DNA of 64,000 nucleotides, taken from positions 10,901-74,900 of the forward strand of contig UQRW01000004.1 of the NCBI GenBank assembly GCA_900543515.1, written 5' to 3'. Every line of letters begins with the position of its first letter. Within the stretch, counting starts at the first letter, position 1. This document shows, one piece after another, positions 24,135-30,909 of the stretch. The position numbers and the translations under genes are program-made. This stretch comes from an uncultured Collinsella sp. GTDB lineage: Bacteria > Actinomycetota > Coriobacteriia > Coriobacteriales > Coriobacteriaceae. The notes beneath the pieces are model-generated. The model was not told where the DNA came from. It saw only the letters and a list, made by a program, of their open reading frames with translations, and searched no databases.

Positions 24135-24395
24135 ATGTGCCTTGCCGTTCCCGGTAAAGTAGTCAAACGCGACGACGACCTCAAGGCCACCGTCGACATG
24201 ATGGGCATCGAGCGCCCCGTGTCGCTGCGACTCGTGCCGACGGCGCAGGTTGGCGACTATATTCTCGTACACGCCGGCTTTGGCATCCAGATTGTCGACG
24301 AGCAGGAAGCACAGGAAACGCTCGAGCTTGTTAATGCCATGTCCGAGCTGGTCGAAGAAGACCAGCTGACCACCAACCCGGCGGAGGCTTACTAG
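24135..24395 (+). CDS. hypC: HypC hydrogenase maturation chaperone
   Basis: The 86-residue HypC/HupF chaperone shuttles the Fe(CN)2CO group with HypD to the hydrogenase large subunit. It begins MCLAVPGKV, where Cys2 (after Met removal) is the essential residue, and has the usual beta-barrel and C-terminal helix (DYILVHAGFGIQIVDEQEA). AAAAGGGG precedes the ATG. It lies 134 bp after hypF; a TATAAA box in this gap could be an internal promoter. The stop overlaps the hypD GTG (TAGTG), implying coupled translation with its partner. Confidence 0.96.
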   Translation: MCLAVPGKVVKRDDDLKATVDMMGIERPVSLRLVPTAQVGDYILVHAGFGIQIVDEQEAQETLELVNAMSELVEEDQLTTNPAEAY

Positions 24396-25507
24396 TGGCG
24401 CCCGAGCAGCCGGCGCGCTCCGGTATCGATTTCTCGGCATTCCGCGATCCCAAGCTGGCTCGCGAGCTCATCGAGCGCATTCATGAGCTTGTCGGCGACC
24501 GCACCATCAACCTTATGGAAGTCTGCGGCACGCATACCGTGAGCATCGGGCGCTATGGCTTTCGCTCCATTATGCCGGCCGGGCTCAAGCTGCTGAGCGG
24601 CCCGGGCTGCCCCGTCTGCGTCACCGCCAACCGCGACATCGACCACGCAATCGCGCTCGCCAACATAGACGGCGCCATCATCACCACCTTTGGCGACATG
24701 ATGCGCGTGCCCGGATCATCCACCTCGCTCGCTGCGCAAAAGGCGGCGGGGCGCGATATCCGTATCGTCTATTCCCCGCTCGACGCGCTCGACATTGCCG
24801 AGCAAAACCCTGATCGCCCAGTCATTTTTATGGGCGTGGGCTTTGAGACTACGACGCCCACCATCGCCGCCGCCATCTTGGAGGCCGAGGCGCGCGGGCT
24901 TTTGAACTTCTCGGTCTATTGCGCCCACAAGGCCACGCCGCCGGCGTTGCGCGCCATCGCCAACGACCCCGAGACCACCATCGACGGCTTTATCCTGCCG
25001 GGCCACGTCGCCACCATCACGGGCTTGGCGCCCTTTAGCTTTTTGGTCGACGAATTCAATACCCCGGGCGTGGTCACGGGATTTGAACCGGTCGATATCC
25101 TGCAGGGCATCTGCATGCTGGTCCAGATGGTTGTCGAGGACAGGCCGGTGATTGACAACGCCTACCGCCGTGGCGTCAACGCAGACGGCAATCCCGTGGC
25201 GCGCCAGCTGGTCGAGCAGGTGTTTGAGCCGTGCGATACCACATGGCGCGGGCTGGGGCTGATTGCCGACTCGGGCCTTTCCATCCGCCCCGAGTTCTCG
25301 CGTTTTGATGCCCGCGCTCGCTTTGACGTGCCCGTTGAGGCGACGGTCGAGCCGCGCGGGTGCCGCTGCGGCGACGTGCTGCGCGGGGCCATTGCGCCGA
25401 GCAGCTGCCCGCTCTTTGGCCGCACCTGCACGCCCGAGCACCCCGTCGGCCCGTGCATGGTGAGCTCCGAGGGCAGCTGCGCGGCGTACTACCGCTACCG
25501 CGACTAG
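24395..25507 (+). CDS. hypD: HypD iron-sulfur maturation protein
   Basis: The 370-residue [4Fe-4S] protein assembles Fe(CN)2CO with HypC. Conserved elements: MEVCGTHTVSIGRYGFRS, LLSGPGCPVCV, TFGDMMRVPGS, GVGFETTTP, and the C-terminal cluster ligands in CRCGDVLRG, CPLFGRTCTPEHPVGPCMVSS. The GTG start overlaps the hypC stop. Length is normal. It is followed 48 bp later by hypE. No hypA, hypB or hydrogenase structural gene is present in the window, so the rest of the system must lie elsewhere. Confidence 0.97.
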   Translation: MAPEQPARSGIDFSAFRDPKLARELIERIHELVGDRTINLMEVCGTHTVSIGRYGFRSIMPAGLKLLSGPGCPVCVTANRDIDHAIALANIDGAIITTFGDMMRVPGSSTSLAAQKAAGRDIRIVYSPLDALDIAEQNPDRPVIFMGVGFETTTPTIAAAILEAEARGLLNFSVYCAHKATPPALRAIANDPETTIDGFILPGHVATITGLAPFSFLVDEFNTPGVVTGFEPVDILQGICMLVQMVVEDRPVIDNAYRRGVNADGNPVARQLVEQVFEPCDTTWRGLGLIADSGLSIRPEFSRFDARARFDVPVEATVEPRGCRCGDVLRGAIAPSSCPLFGRTCTPEHPVGPCMVSSEGSCAAYYRYRD

Positions 25508-25555
25508 CCCGGGCACACCCGCACACCGGCACCACCCACGATTGGAGTTTTCGAT

Positions 25556-26590
25556 ATGTCCCATAGCGTTACCGATAGCACCGTCCTGCTGGGCCACGGC
25601 TCCGGCGGCCAGATGATGAAACGCATCATCGATGAGGTCTTTTTGGATGCCTTTGGGTCGCCCGAGCTGCTCGAAGGCAACGATGCCGGCGTCGCCGCGC
25701 TGCCCGCGAGCGGGCGCATCGCCATGTCGACCGACAGCTTTGTAGTCTCGCCGCAGTTCTTCCCCGGTGGCAACATCGGCCGCCTCGCCGTGTGCGGAAC
25801 CGTCAACGACGTCGCGACCTCGGGCGCCAACGTGCGCTACCTGTCGTGCGGCTTTATCCTCGAAGAGGGCTATCCCATGGATAGGCTCCGCCAGATTGTG
25901 CAGACGATGGCCGAGACGGCGCACGAGGCGGGCGTGTCCATAATCACGGGCGACACCAAGGTGGTCGAGCGCGGCGGGGCCGACGGCGTCTATATCAATA
26001 CCGCCGGCGTGGGCGAGGTGCCTGCGGGCGTGGCGCTCAGCGGCGCAAACTGCCAGCCCGGCGATGTCATCCTGGTCTCGGGTACACTGGGCGACCACGG
26101 CATCGCTATCATGAGCCAACGCGAGGGTCTGGCGTTTTCGAGCACCATCGAAAGCGACGCCGCGCCGCTCAACCACCTGATTGCCGATGTGCTTTCCGCA
26201 GCACCCGACACACGCTGCTTCCGCGACCCCACGCGCGGTGGCCTGGCCTCGACGCTCAACGAGTTTGCGCAGGCCAGCGGCGTTGCCATGGAGATCGACG
26301 AGGATGCCGTGCCCGTGCGTCCCGACGTGCAGGCCGCCTGCGAGATGCTCGGCTACGATGTGCTGCAGGTGGCAAACGAGGGCAAGATGGTTGCCGTCGT
26401 GCCGGCCGAGCAAGCCGATGCCGCGCTGAGCGCCATGCGCGCCGCCCGCTACGGCGAGAATGCCGCCATCATCGGCCGCGTGCTGCCACTTGCCGAGGGC
26501 GCCCATCCCGCCGTGCGCGTGCGCACCGGCTGGGGCTCGACCCGCATCCTCGACATGCTCGTAGGAGAGCAGCTGCCGAGAATTTGCTAA
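25556..26590 (+). CDS. hypE: HypE thiocyanate-forming maturation enzyme
   Basis: The 344-residue enzyme dehydrates the carbamoyl group on its C-terminal cysteine to give the CN ligand. It ends in the diagnostic PRIC, with Cys344 last. Other motifs are LGHGSGGQMM, STDSFVVSPQFFPGGNIGRLAVCGTVNDVA (ATP site) and FRDPTRGGLASTLNE. GGAG lies ten bases upstream of the ATG. It completes the hypFCDE set; HypF, encoded first in the operon, is its carbamoyl donor. Confidence 0.97.
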   Translation: MSHSVTDSTVLLGHGSGGQMMKRIIDEVFLDAFGSPELLEGNDAGVAALPASGRIAMSTDSFVVSPQFFPGGNIGRLAVCGTVNDVATSGANVRYLSCGFILEEGYPMDRLRQIVQTMAETAHEAGVSIITGDTKVVERGGADGVYINTAGVGEVPAGVALSGANCQPGDVILVSGTLGDHGIAIMSQREGLAFSSTIESDAAPLNHLIADVLSAAPDTRCFRDPTRGGLASTLNEFAQASGVAMEIDEDAVPVRPDVQAACEMLGYDVLQVANEGKMVAVVPAEQADAALSAMRAARYGENAAIIGRVLPLAEGAHPAVRVRTGWGSTRILDMLVGEQLPRIC

Positions 26591-26695
26591 CGACAAAGGC
26601 TCAGGGCTATTAAAGATATTCAGATTCCAAACATGCCCGGCACGCATGCCCAGTATCATGGGGTGCGTTTTACAACTCAAGCGGCAGGAGCACCC

Positions 26696-27364
26696 ATGGC
26701 AGCAGCTTTTTCCCATGTGATCTTTGACCTGGACGGCACCATTCTCAACACGCTCGAGGACCTGGCGGCCGCCGGCAACCATACCTGCGAGGCGCACGGC
26801 TGGCCCACGTTTGCCGTTGACGAGTACCGCTACAAGGTGGGAAACGGCATGCTCAAGCTGGTTGAGCGCTTTATGCCCGCCGAGTACGCAGGCGACGGCC
26901 GCATGTTTGAGCAGACGCTTGCCGAGTTTAGGGCTTACTACGGCGAGCACAAGGAAGACCACACCGCTCCCTATGCCGGCACGATCGAGATGCTCGACCG
27001 CTTACGCGCCGCGGGCGTTCAGCTTGCCGTGCTCACTAACAAGGACCACGTCTCGGCGGCTCCGCTTATCGAAAAGTATTTTGGTTCCGAGCGCTTTGCG
27101 CTGGTGCAGGGCCGTGTCGATGCGTTTCCGCCCAAGCCCGAAGCACCCGTCACGCTGCATGTGATGGAAGAGCTAGGCGCCGACCCGGCGACCACGCTCT
27201 ACGTAGGCGATTCCAATGTCGATATCCTGACCGGCCACAACGCCGGCCTTAAGAGTGCGGGCGTCAGCTGGGGTTTCCGCGGCCGCGCAGAGCTGGAAGC
27301 CGCCGGCGCCGACTACGTGGTGGACACCCAGGGCGAGCTCGCAGCGCTAATCCTGGGCGAGTAA
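26696..27364 (+). CDS. HAD-superfamily phosphatase, phosphoglycolate phosphatase-like
   Basis: The 222-residue HAD hydrolase carries motif I FDLDGTILNT (Asp nucleophile), motif II AVLTNKD, motif III Lys (KPEAPVTLH) and motif IV YVGDSNVDILTG. The four-helix cap after motif I and GVSWGFRGRAEL near the end resemble Gph phosphoglycolate phosphatases, but substrate cannot be told from sequence. AGGAG precedes the ATG at 26696; an in-frame start at 26633 lacks a ribosome site. It lies 105 bp after hypE and may be in the same transcript without functional link. Confidence 0.9.
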   Translation: MAAAFSHVIFDLDGTILNTLEDLAAAGNHTCEAHGWPTFAVDEYRYKVGNGMLKLVERFMPAEYAGDGRMFEQTLAEFRAYYGEHKEDHTAPYAGTIEMLDRLRAAGVQLAVLTNKDHVSAAPLIEKYFGSERFALVQGRVDAFPPKPEAPVTLHVMEELGADPATTLYVGDSNVDILTGHNAGLKSAGVSWGFRGRAELEAAGADYVVDTQGELAALILGE

Positions 27365-27406
27365 CGAGCGACACTGCTTAACGCAGCTGCGACAATGCTG
27401 TTGCGC

Positions 27407-27576
27407 GGAAAGCGTATCCCGTTTTGAAGCTCCGGAATGGGATGCGCTTTCCGTTTGAGGCGCATCAGGGAAACCGCATCCCGTTTCAGAGTAATATTCC
27501 GGGTCGCACTTTCCGTAACCCACCCCATCCGGAAAATGCGACCCACTATTCGGCCAAAAACCGGGTCGCGGTTTCC
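27407..27576. repeat. Family 3 palindrome array, second copy
   Basis: Units at 27407-27452, 27469-27514 and 27531-27576, each 46 bp, starting GGAAA and ending TTTCC, repeat at an exact 62-bp period, as in the array at 10652. Inner sequences (CGTATCCCGTTTTGA, CGGGTCGC) are related but not identical. Together with element E1 copy B it fills the 478-bp gap between two convergent genes. Confidence 0.88.
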
Positions 27577-27598
27577 CAAGCACTCGATGCAACGCTGG

Positions 27599-27846
27599 CA
27601 CAAGGAATGTCCCCAACTGCCGCCTGGTCATTTAAGAGCGTCCCCAATGACTACAAGTGCCGCACCATGGCAACGCCGCAGGTAGAGGACGGACAGCGAG
27701 CGGACACCAGAGCGAACAAATTGGCATGAAAAGAGGACGGCATAGACCTTCTGGTCATACCGTCCTCTTTGAATGACAAGTTGTCGCTCTGGTGCCCGCG
27801 CAGCGTCGAGCAGTTGCGGCGTTTGGTAAAACGCCGCAACGAACTA
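27599..27846 (-). repeat. Composite structured element E1, copy B (downstream of a lipoprotein gene)
   Basis: On the minus strand it starts at the TAG stop (27846). Stem 1 is GTTGCGGCGTTT/AAACGCCGCAAC; stem 2 ACCAGAGCGA/TCGCTCTGGT; stem 3 GAGGACGGTAT/ATGCCGTCCTC around GACCAGAAGGTC. The last stem is followed by TTTT and could terminate transcription. A family 7 GTCCCC repeat follows (27599-27662). Compared with copies A and C, stem bases differ in compensating pairs while the loop sequences are conserved. Confidence 0.8.
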
Positions 27847-28401
27847 GCTCAGCATTGCATCCATCATCTCGGAGTTGACGGAGTCGTCGGCAGACCACTC
27901 GCCGTCGTCGTTGCAGGTGTACTTGAAGATAACCGTGGTCTTCCTGGGCTCGGTGGCCTTGGTCACATCGACCATAACCTGACCGGCCATCTTGTACAGC
28001 TCGTCATCGGAAGGAACCGTGTCAAGCGCGGCGACCTTCTCCTGATACTGGGTGGAGAAGTCCTCGACGATCTTGTTCATAGACTTGCAGGTGATAGAGA
28101 CCTCGGCGGTCGCGACACCCTTGTCCTCGTCGACCGTCACGTCGCCGATCTTGTAGTCAAAGCCCTCGAGATAGGTCTTGGCGTACTCCTTGGGATCGAT
28201 ACCCAGCTGCTCGAACTCGTCGCCCGAAGCCTCCTCCAGACCAGAGAGGAAGTCGTCGCCACCGTTCTTGACCTCGTCAAACTGCGTCGTAAGATCCTCG
28301 GTGATGAGCTCCTCAACCGAAGGACCTCCACAGCCGGAAAGTACGACCACGCATGCAACCAAGACGGCCATGAGGGGCGCAAGCAGCAGCTTCTTTTTCA
28401 T
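27844..28401 (-). CDS. Lipoprotein of unknown function
   Basis: The 185-residue protein has a type II signal peptide (MKKKLLLAPLMAVLVACVVV) and lipobox LSGC, so it is anchored to the outer face of the membrane after cleavage. The mature part is acidic and mixed alpha/beta (SVEELITEDLTTQFDEVKNGG, DDGEWSADDSVNSEMMDAML). The layout resembles DUF5105-like lipoproteins common in gut Gram-positives, but this is a guess. GGGAGG precedes the ATG at 28401. The frame extends upstream to 28620 without support. The stop codon is the first base triplet of element E1 copy B. Confidence 0.85.
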   Translation of the reverse strand: MKKKLLLAPLMAVLVACVVVLSGCGGPSVEELITEDLTTQFDEVKNGGDDFLSGLEEASGDEFEQLGIDPKEYAKTYLEGFDYKIGDVTVDEDKGVATAEVSITCKSMNKIVEDFSTQYQEKVAALDTVPSDDELYKMAGQVMVDVTKATEPRKTTVIFKYTCNDDGEWSADDSVNSEMMDAMLS

Positions 28402-28582
28402 GTTGTTCCTCCCAATGAGCGGCACCGCGCTTCCCGGACGCGGCACACGTTGTAATAAGTAAGCCCATACTATCAACTTATGAACACCCTCGGCAACGCG
28501 AAGGCGCGGTCGGTTCGTTTTAGCGTCCGAACGGTTTGCAAGCCCGCCCAACGTGCAATAAAATGCTTCCCCGCGATGTAAT

Positions 28583-28615
28583 AAAAAAGGTGGCCGGAAA
28601 ACCCGACCACCCTTG
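28583..28615 (-). terminator. Intrinsic terminator of the EIIA gene
   Basis: On the minus strand GGTGGTCGG and CCGGCCACC pair around GTTTT, followed by TTTTTT. It lies 23 bp beyond the EIIA stop. The remaining gap to the lipoprotein gene holds only its promoter region. Confidence 0.9.
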
Positions 28616-28637
28616 CACATCCTTTGGATGCCGCAGT

Positions 28638-29174
28638 TTACTTGCGGACGACCTTAACGATGGCGTCACCGGCGGCGACAGCAGAGTCGGCCTCGACGGC
28701 GAGTTCGACATCGGCAAACTCGGCGGTGTTGGACACGGCCACGACGACGCAGTCCTTGTAACCGGCAGCAGCGATCTTGGCGCGGTCGATCTTGAGGATG
28801 GGCTGGCCGGCCTTCACGACGTCGTCAGCCTTGACGAAGCCCTCGAAGCCGTCACCGTTCATGTTGACGGTATCGACGCCAACGTGCACCAGAACCTCGA
28901 TGCCGCTATCGGACTGCAAGCCCACGGCGTGACCCATGGTGACGGTCACCTTACCGTCGCAGGGAGCGTAGACCAGATCGTCCTCGGGCCACACGGCACA
29001 GCCCTTGCCCAGAACCTCGCCACCAAAGACGGGATCGGGCACGTTGGCCATCTTGATGACCTTGCCCTTGACGGGCGAGCACAGCACGTCGGCGCCAGCA
29101 GAAGCAGAGATGGAGGCCGGAGCAGCGGCAGCCGCGGGCTCAGCCTTCTTCTTGAACATGTCAAACAGACCCAT
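28638..29174 (-). CDS. crr: PTS glucose-family EIIA protein
   Basis: The 178-residue EIIA(Glc)-type domain (PTS_EIIA_1) accepts phosphate from HPr and passes it to a IIB domain. The fold signatures are VLCSPVKGKVIKMANVPDPVF, a first active-site histidine in TMGHAVGL and the phosphorylated histidine in VLVHVGVDTVNMNG. An N-terminal MGLFDMFKKKAEPAAAAAP leader precedes the domain and may bind membrane. GAGGAG precedes the ATG at 29174. It stands alone, with its own promoter and terminator. The beta-glucoside EIIBC at 56743 lacks a IIA domain and is a plausible partner. Confidence 0.94.
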   Translation of the reverse strand: MGLFDMFKKKAEPAAAAAPASISASAGADVLCSPVKGKVIKMANVPDPVFGGEVLGKGCAVWPEDDLVYAPCDGKVTVTMGHAVGLQSDSGIEVLVHVGVDTVNMNGDGFEGFVKADDVVKAGQPILKIDRAKIAAAGYKDCVVVAVSNTAEFADVELAVEADSAVAAGDAIVKVVRK

Positions 29175-29223
29175 ACGTTTTCTCCTCTTGATTAAGCGCA
29201 ACGTTGTGCGCATGCCTACGGTA

Positions 29224-29252
29224 ATTATAGTGCCAAATGGTTCAAATGCTAA
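29224..29252 (-). promoter_or_regulatory. Promoter of the EIIA gene
   Basis: On the minus strand TTAGCA and a consensus TATAAT are separated by exactly 17 bases, about 50 bp before the start codon. No operator-like repeat is visible. Confidence 0.7.
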
Positions 29253-29447
29253 GGTGGGGACTCGAATCGCGAGCCCTTCCCGGTAGCGCTCGTGGAATGG
29301 AGCGTCTCCTTTGCATCGCGGATCGATAAGCCGAGTATCGTCCGCGCACGGGACGGGCAGAAGCGGGCGCGCCAAACCCGGCACTTCTTTTCGCTCTCGA
29401 GTCCTGTCGCCGCCTTGTCCCTAACACTTCCTGACACCGACCGAAGC

Positions 29448-29480
29448 GTGCCAAAATAAACCTGTCCCTTTTTGGTAGGT
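29448..29480. repeat. Family 6 single unit
   Basis: GCCAAAATAAACCTGTCCC followed by TTTTTGGTAGG matches one arm of the double unit at 21434-21507. The 195 bp between this and the EIIA promoter (29253-29447) shows no gene, RNA or repeat that can be supported. Confidence 0.75.
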
Positions 29481-29515
29481 TTGGCGAGTGTGGATTTTTG
29501 GACGCTTAACTAGCG

Positions 29516-29576
29516 AACGCGGATAATCTCCCACTTTGAGCCCGCACACAGGCCAAAAACGGGAGATTATCCACGC
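29516..29576. repeat. Family 5 palindrome (GGATAATCTCCC)
   Basis: Arms GCGGATAATCTCCC and GGGAGATTATCCACGC surround about 28 bp. Same architecture as the other palindromes; a single copy in this window. Confidence 0.8.
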
Positions 29577-29579
29577 TCA

Positions 29580-29794
29580 TTCCTGAGTAGTCATTTATGA
29601 ACGTCCCCAATGACTAGTCCGGCAACGCCGATGTTTCGGCAACGACAGCGAGCGCCGCCCAGGGCGAACAAGTTGGCATGAAAAAGGCGAGGCATTGACC
29701 TTCTGGTCATGCCTCGCCTTTTGAATGACAAATTGTCGCCCTGGACGTCGCGCAGCGTCGGCCGGTTACGGCGTTTGGCAAAACGCCGTAACTA
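29580..29794 (-). repeat. Composite structured element E1, copy C (downstream of pyrE)
   Basis: On the minus strand it begins at the pyrE TAG (29794-29792). Stem 1 is GTTACGGCGTTT/AAACGCCGTAAC; stem 2 CCAGGGCGA/TCGCCCTGG; stem 3 AAGGCGAGGCAT/ATGCCTCGCCTT around GACCAGAAGGTC, followed by TTT; stem 4 GCCGA/TCGGC. A family 7 repeat (29580-29620) closes it. It is the best-formed of three copies and a likely terminator for pyrE among other roles. Confidence 0.82.
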
Positions 29795-30472
29795 ACGTGC
29801 TCCGTACTGCTCGTAGTAGGCGTCGATGGCAGCCTTAAGTTCGTCATCAATGACGACCTTGCCGTCGATCTCGTGGTTGTAGAGGGTCTCGACGACCTCG
29901 GCCATGGAGACGATGCTCGCGACGGGGAAACCGTACTTGGCCTCGATCTCCTTCTGCGCGGTGGTCACGCCACCCTTGCCGACCTCCATGCGGTTGAGGG
30001 ACACGATCAGGCCCTTGATCTCGACATCGGCAGCAGCCTTGACCTTGGGATAGGTCTCGTCGATGGACTTACCGCTGGTGGTGACGTCCTCGACCATGAC
30101 CACGCGGTCGCCGTCCTGGGGCTCGTAGCCCAGCAGGTTGCCCTTGTCGGCGCCGTGGTCCTTGGCCTCCTTGCGGTCGCAGCAGTACTTGACCTCCTTG
30201 CCATACAGCTCGTGGTAGGCAATCGCGGTCACGACAGCCAGCGGAATACCCTTGTAGGCCGGTCCAAACAGCACGTCAAAGTCGTCGCCAAAGTTATCGT
30301 GGATGGCCTGGGCGTAATACTCGCCCAGCTTCTTGAGCTGATAGCCCGTCACGTAAGCGCCGGCGTTCATAAAGAACGGGGACTGACGGCCGCTCTTGAG
30401 CGTAAAGCTGCCGAACTTAAGAACGTCGGACTCGACCATAAACTTGATGAACTCTTGCTTGTAAGCCTCCAT
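29792..30472 (-). CDS. pyrE: Orotate phosphoribosyltransferase
   Basis: The 226-residue enzyme makes orotidine 5'-phosphate from orotate and PRPP in pyrimidine synthesis. The PRPP loop is VVMVEDVTTSGKSIDET; FTLKSGRQSPFFMNAG and LFGPAYKGIPLAVVTA are typical of PyrE. GAGGAG precedes the ATG by six bases. It is monocistronic here, with no other pyr gene adjacent. The stop codon lies inside the structured element E1 copy C. The frame and length are normal. Confidence 0.97.
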   Translation of the reverse strand: MEAYKQEFIKFMVESDVLKFGSFTLKSGRQSPFFMNAGAYVTGYQLKKLGEYYAQAIHDNFGDDFDVLFGPAYKGIPLAVVTAIAYHELYGKEVKYCCDRKEAKDHGADKGNLLGYEPQDGDRVVMVEDVTTSGKSIDETYPKVKAAADVEIKGLIVSLNRMEVGKGGVTTAQKEIEAKYGFPVASIVSMAEVVETLYNHEIDGKVVIDDELKAAIDAYYEQYGAR

Positions 30473-30599
30473 GCGGGCTCCTCTCGTAATCGCGTACGTG
30501 CTCTTCAGTTTAGCGCAGGTGAGGCGTCGATGTGGGCGTGCTTTGGAGCCACGGCATTCTGTAAAGGCTTTGTCAGGGGGAATGGTTTTCCGAACAATA

Positions 30600-30909
30600 G
30601 GGTTGACATGTCAAACCCCCTCATCAAGAATACGGGCGGATTAAAAAGGGGTACGAGATACCCAAAGCGCGCTGCGCTCAGCCTTTAGGAGGTGTGCCAT
30701 GGAAGGCAGTCCTAGTCGAAAAACCTGCATGTCGCCCTCGGCACGCCGCGAGGACTCCGCACACGCATAAACGCCACCGGCAGATCGCCAAAACCACCGC
30801 AAAGGCGCGCTGCACCCTTTGTGGGCTCAAGAGCTTGACGTGAGCGACATCTAGGTTTTTTGAAGCAAATACGACACGTACGCTAACTCCCCTCAACAAG
30901 GAGGACCCT
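30600..30909 (+). promoter_or_regulatory. mgtA leader with palindromic promoter and leader peptide
   Basis: TTGACATGTCAA (30603-30614), inside GGGTTGACATGTCAAACCC, combines a -35 box with a 12-bp palindrome that could be an operator; a weak -10 (AAGAAT) follows at 17 bases. The 300-nt transcript would then contain a small hairpin (AGCGC/GCGCT), a 23-codon leader peptide, a decayed family 2 repeat (30794-30825) and the mgtA ribosome site. A conventional M-box fold could not be recognised. Control by magnesium is inferred from the downstream gene. Confidence 0.5.
30699..30770 (+). CDS. Putative leader peptide of mgtA
   Basis: A 23-codon frame with an excellent ribosome site (AGGAGG, six bases before ATG) lies 139 bp upstream of mgtA. 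The peptide begins MEGSPSRKTCMSPSARRED and ends SAHA. Many Mg2+ transporter genes use leader-peptide translation to sense Mg2+ or translation stress; the enteric example is proline-rich, whereas this one has two Ser-Pro-Ser repeats. Whether it is translated is unknown. Confidence 0.5.
   Translation: MEGSPSRKTCMSPSARREDSAHA

Noticed and set aside
29250..29290. tRNA-like T-arm sequence (ATTCGAGTCCCC on the minus strand)
   Set aside because: The five bases on either side of the loop do not pair, and no anticodon or D-arm or acceptor stem could be assembled around it.
30480..30560. M-box-like AGGTGAGGC upstream of mgtA
   Set aside because: Only this short core matches; the following conserved helices of the M-box are missing, and the segment is also the pyrE promoter region.
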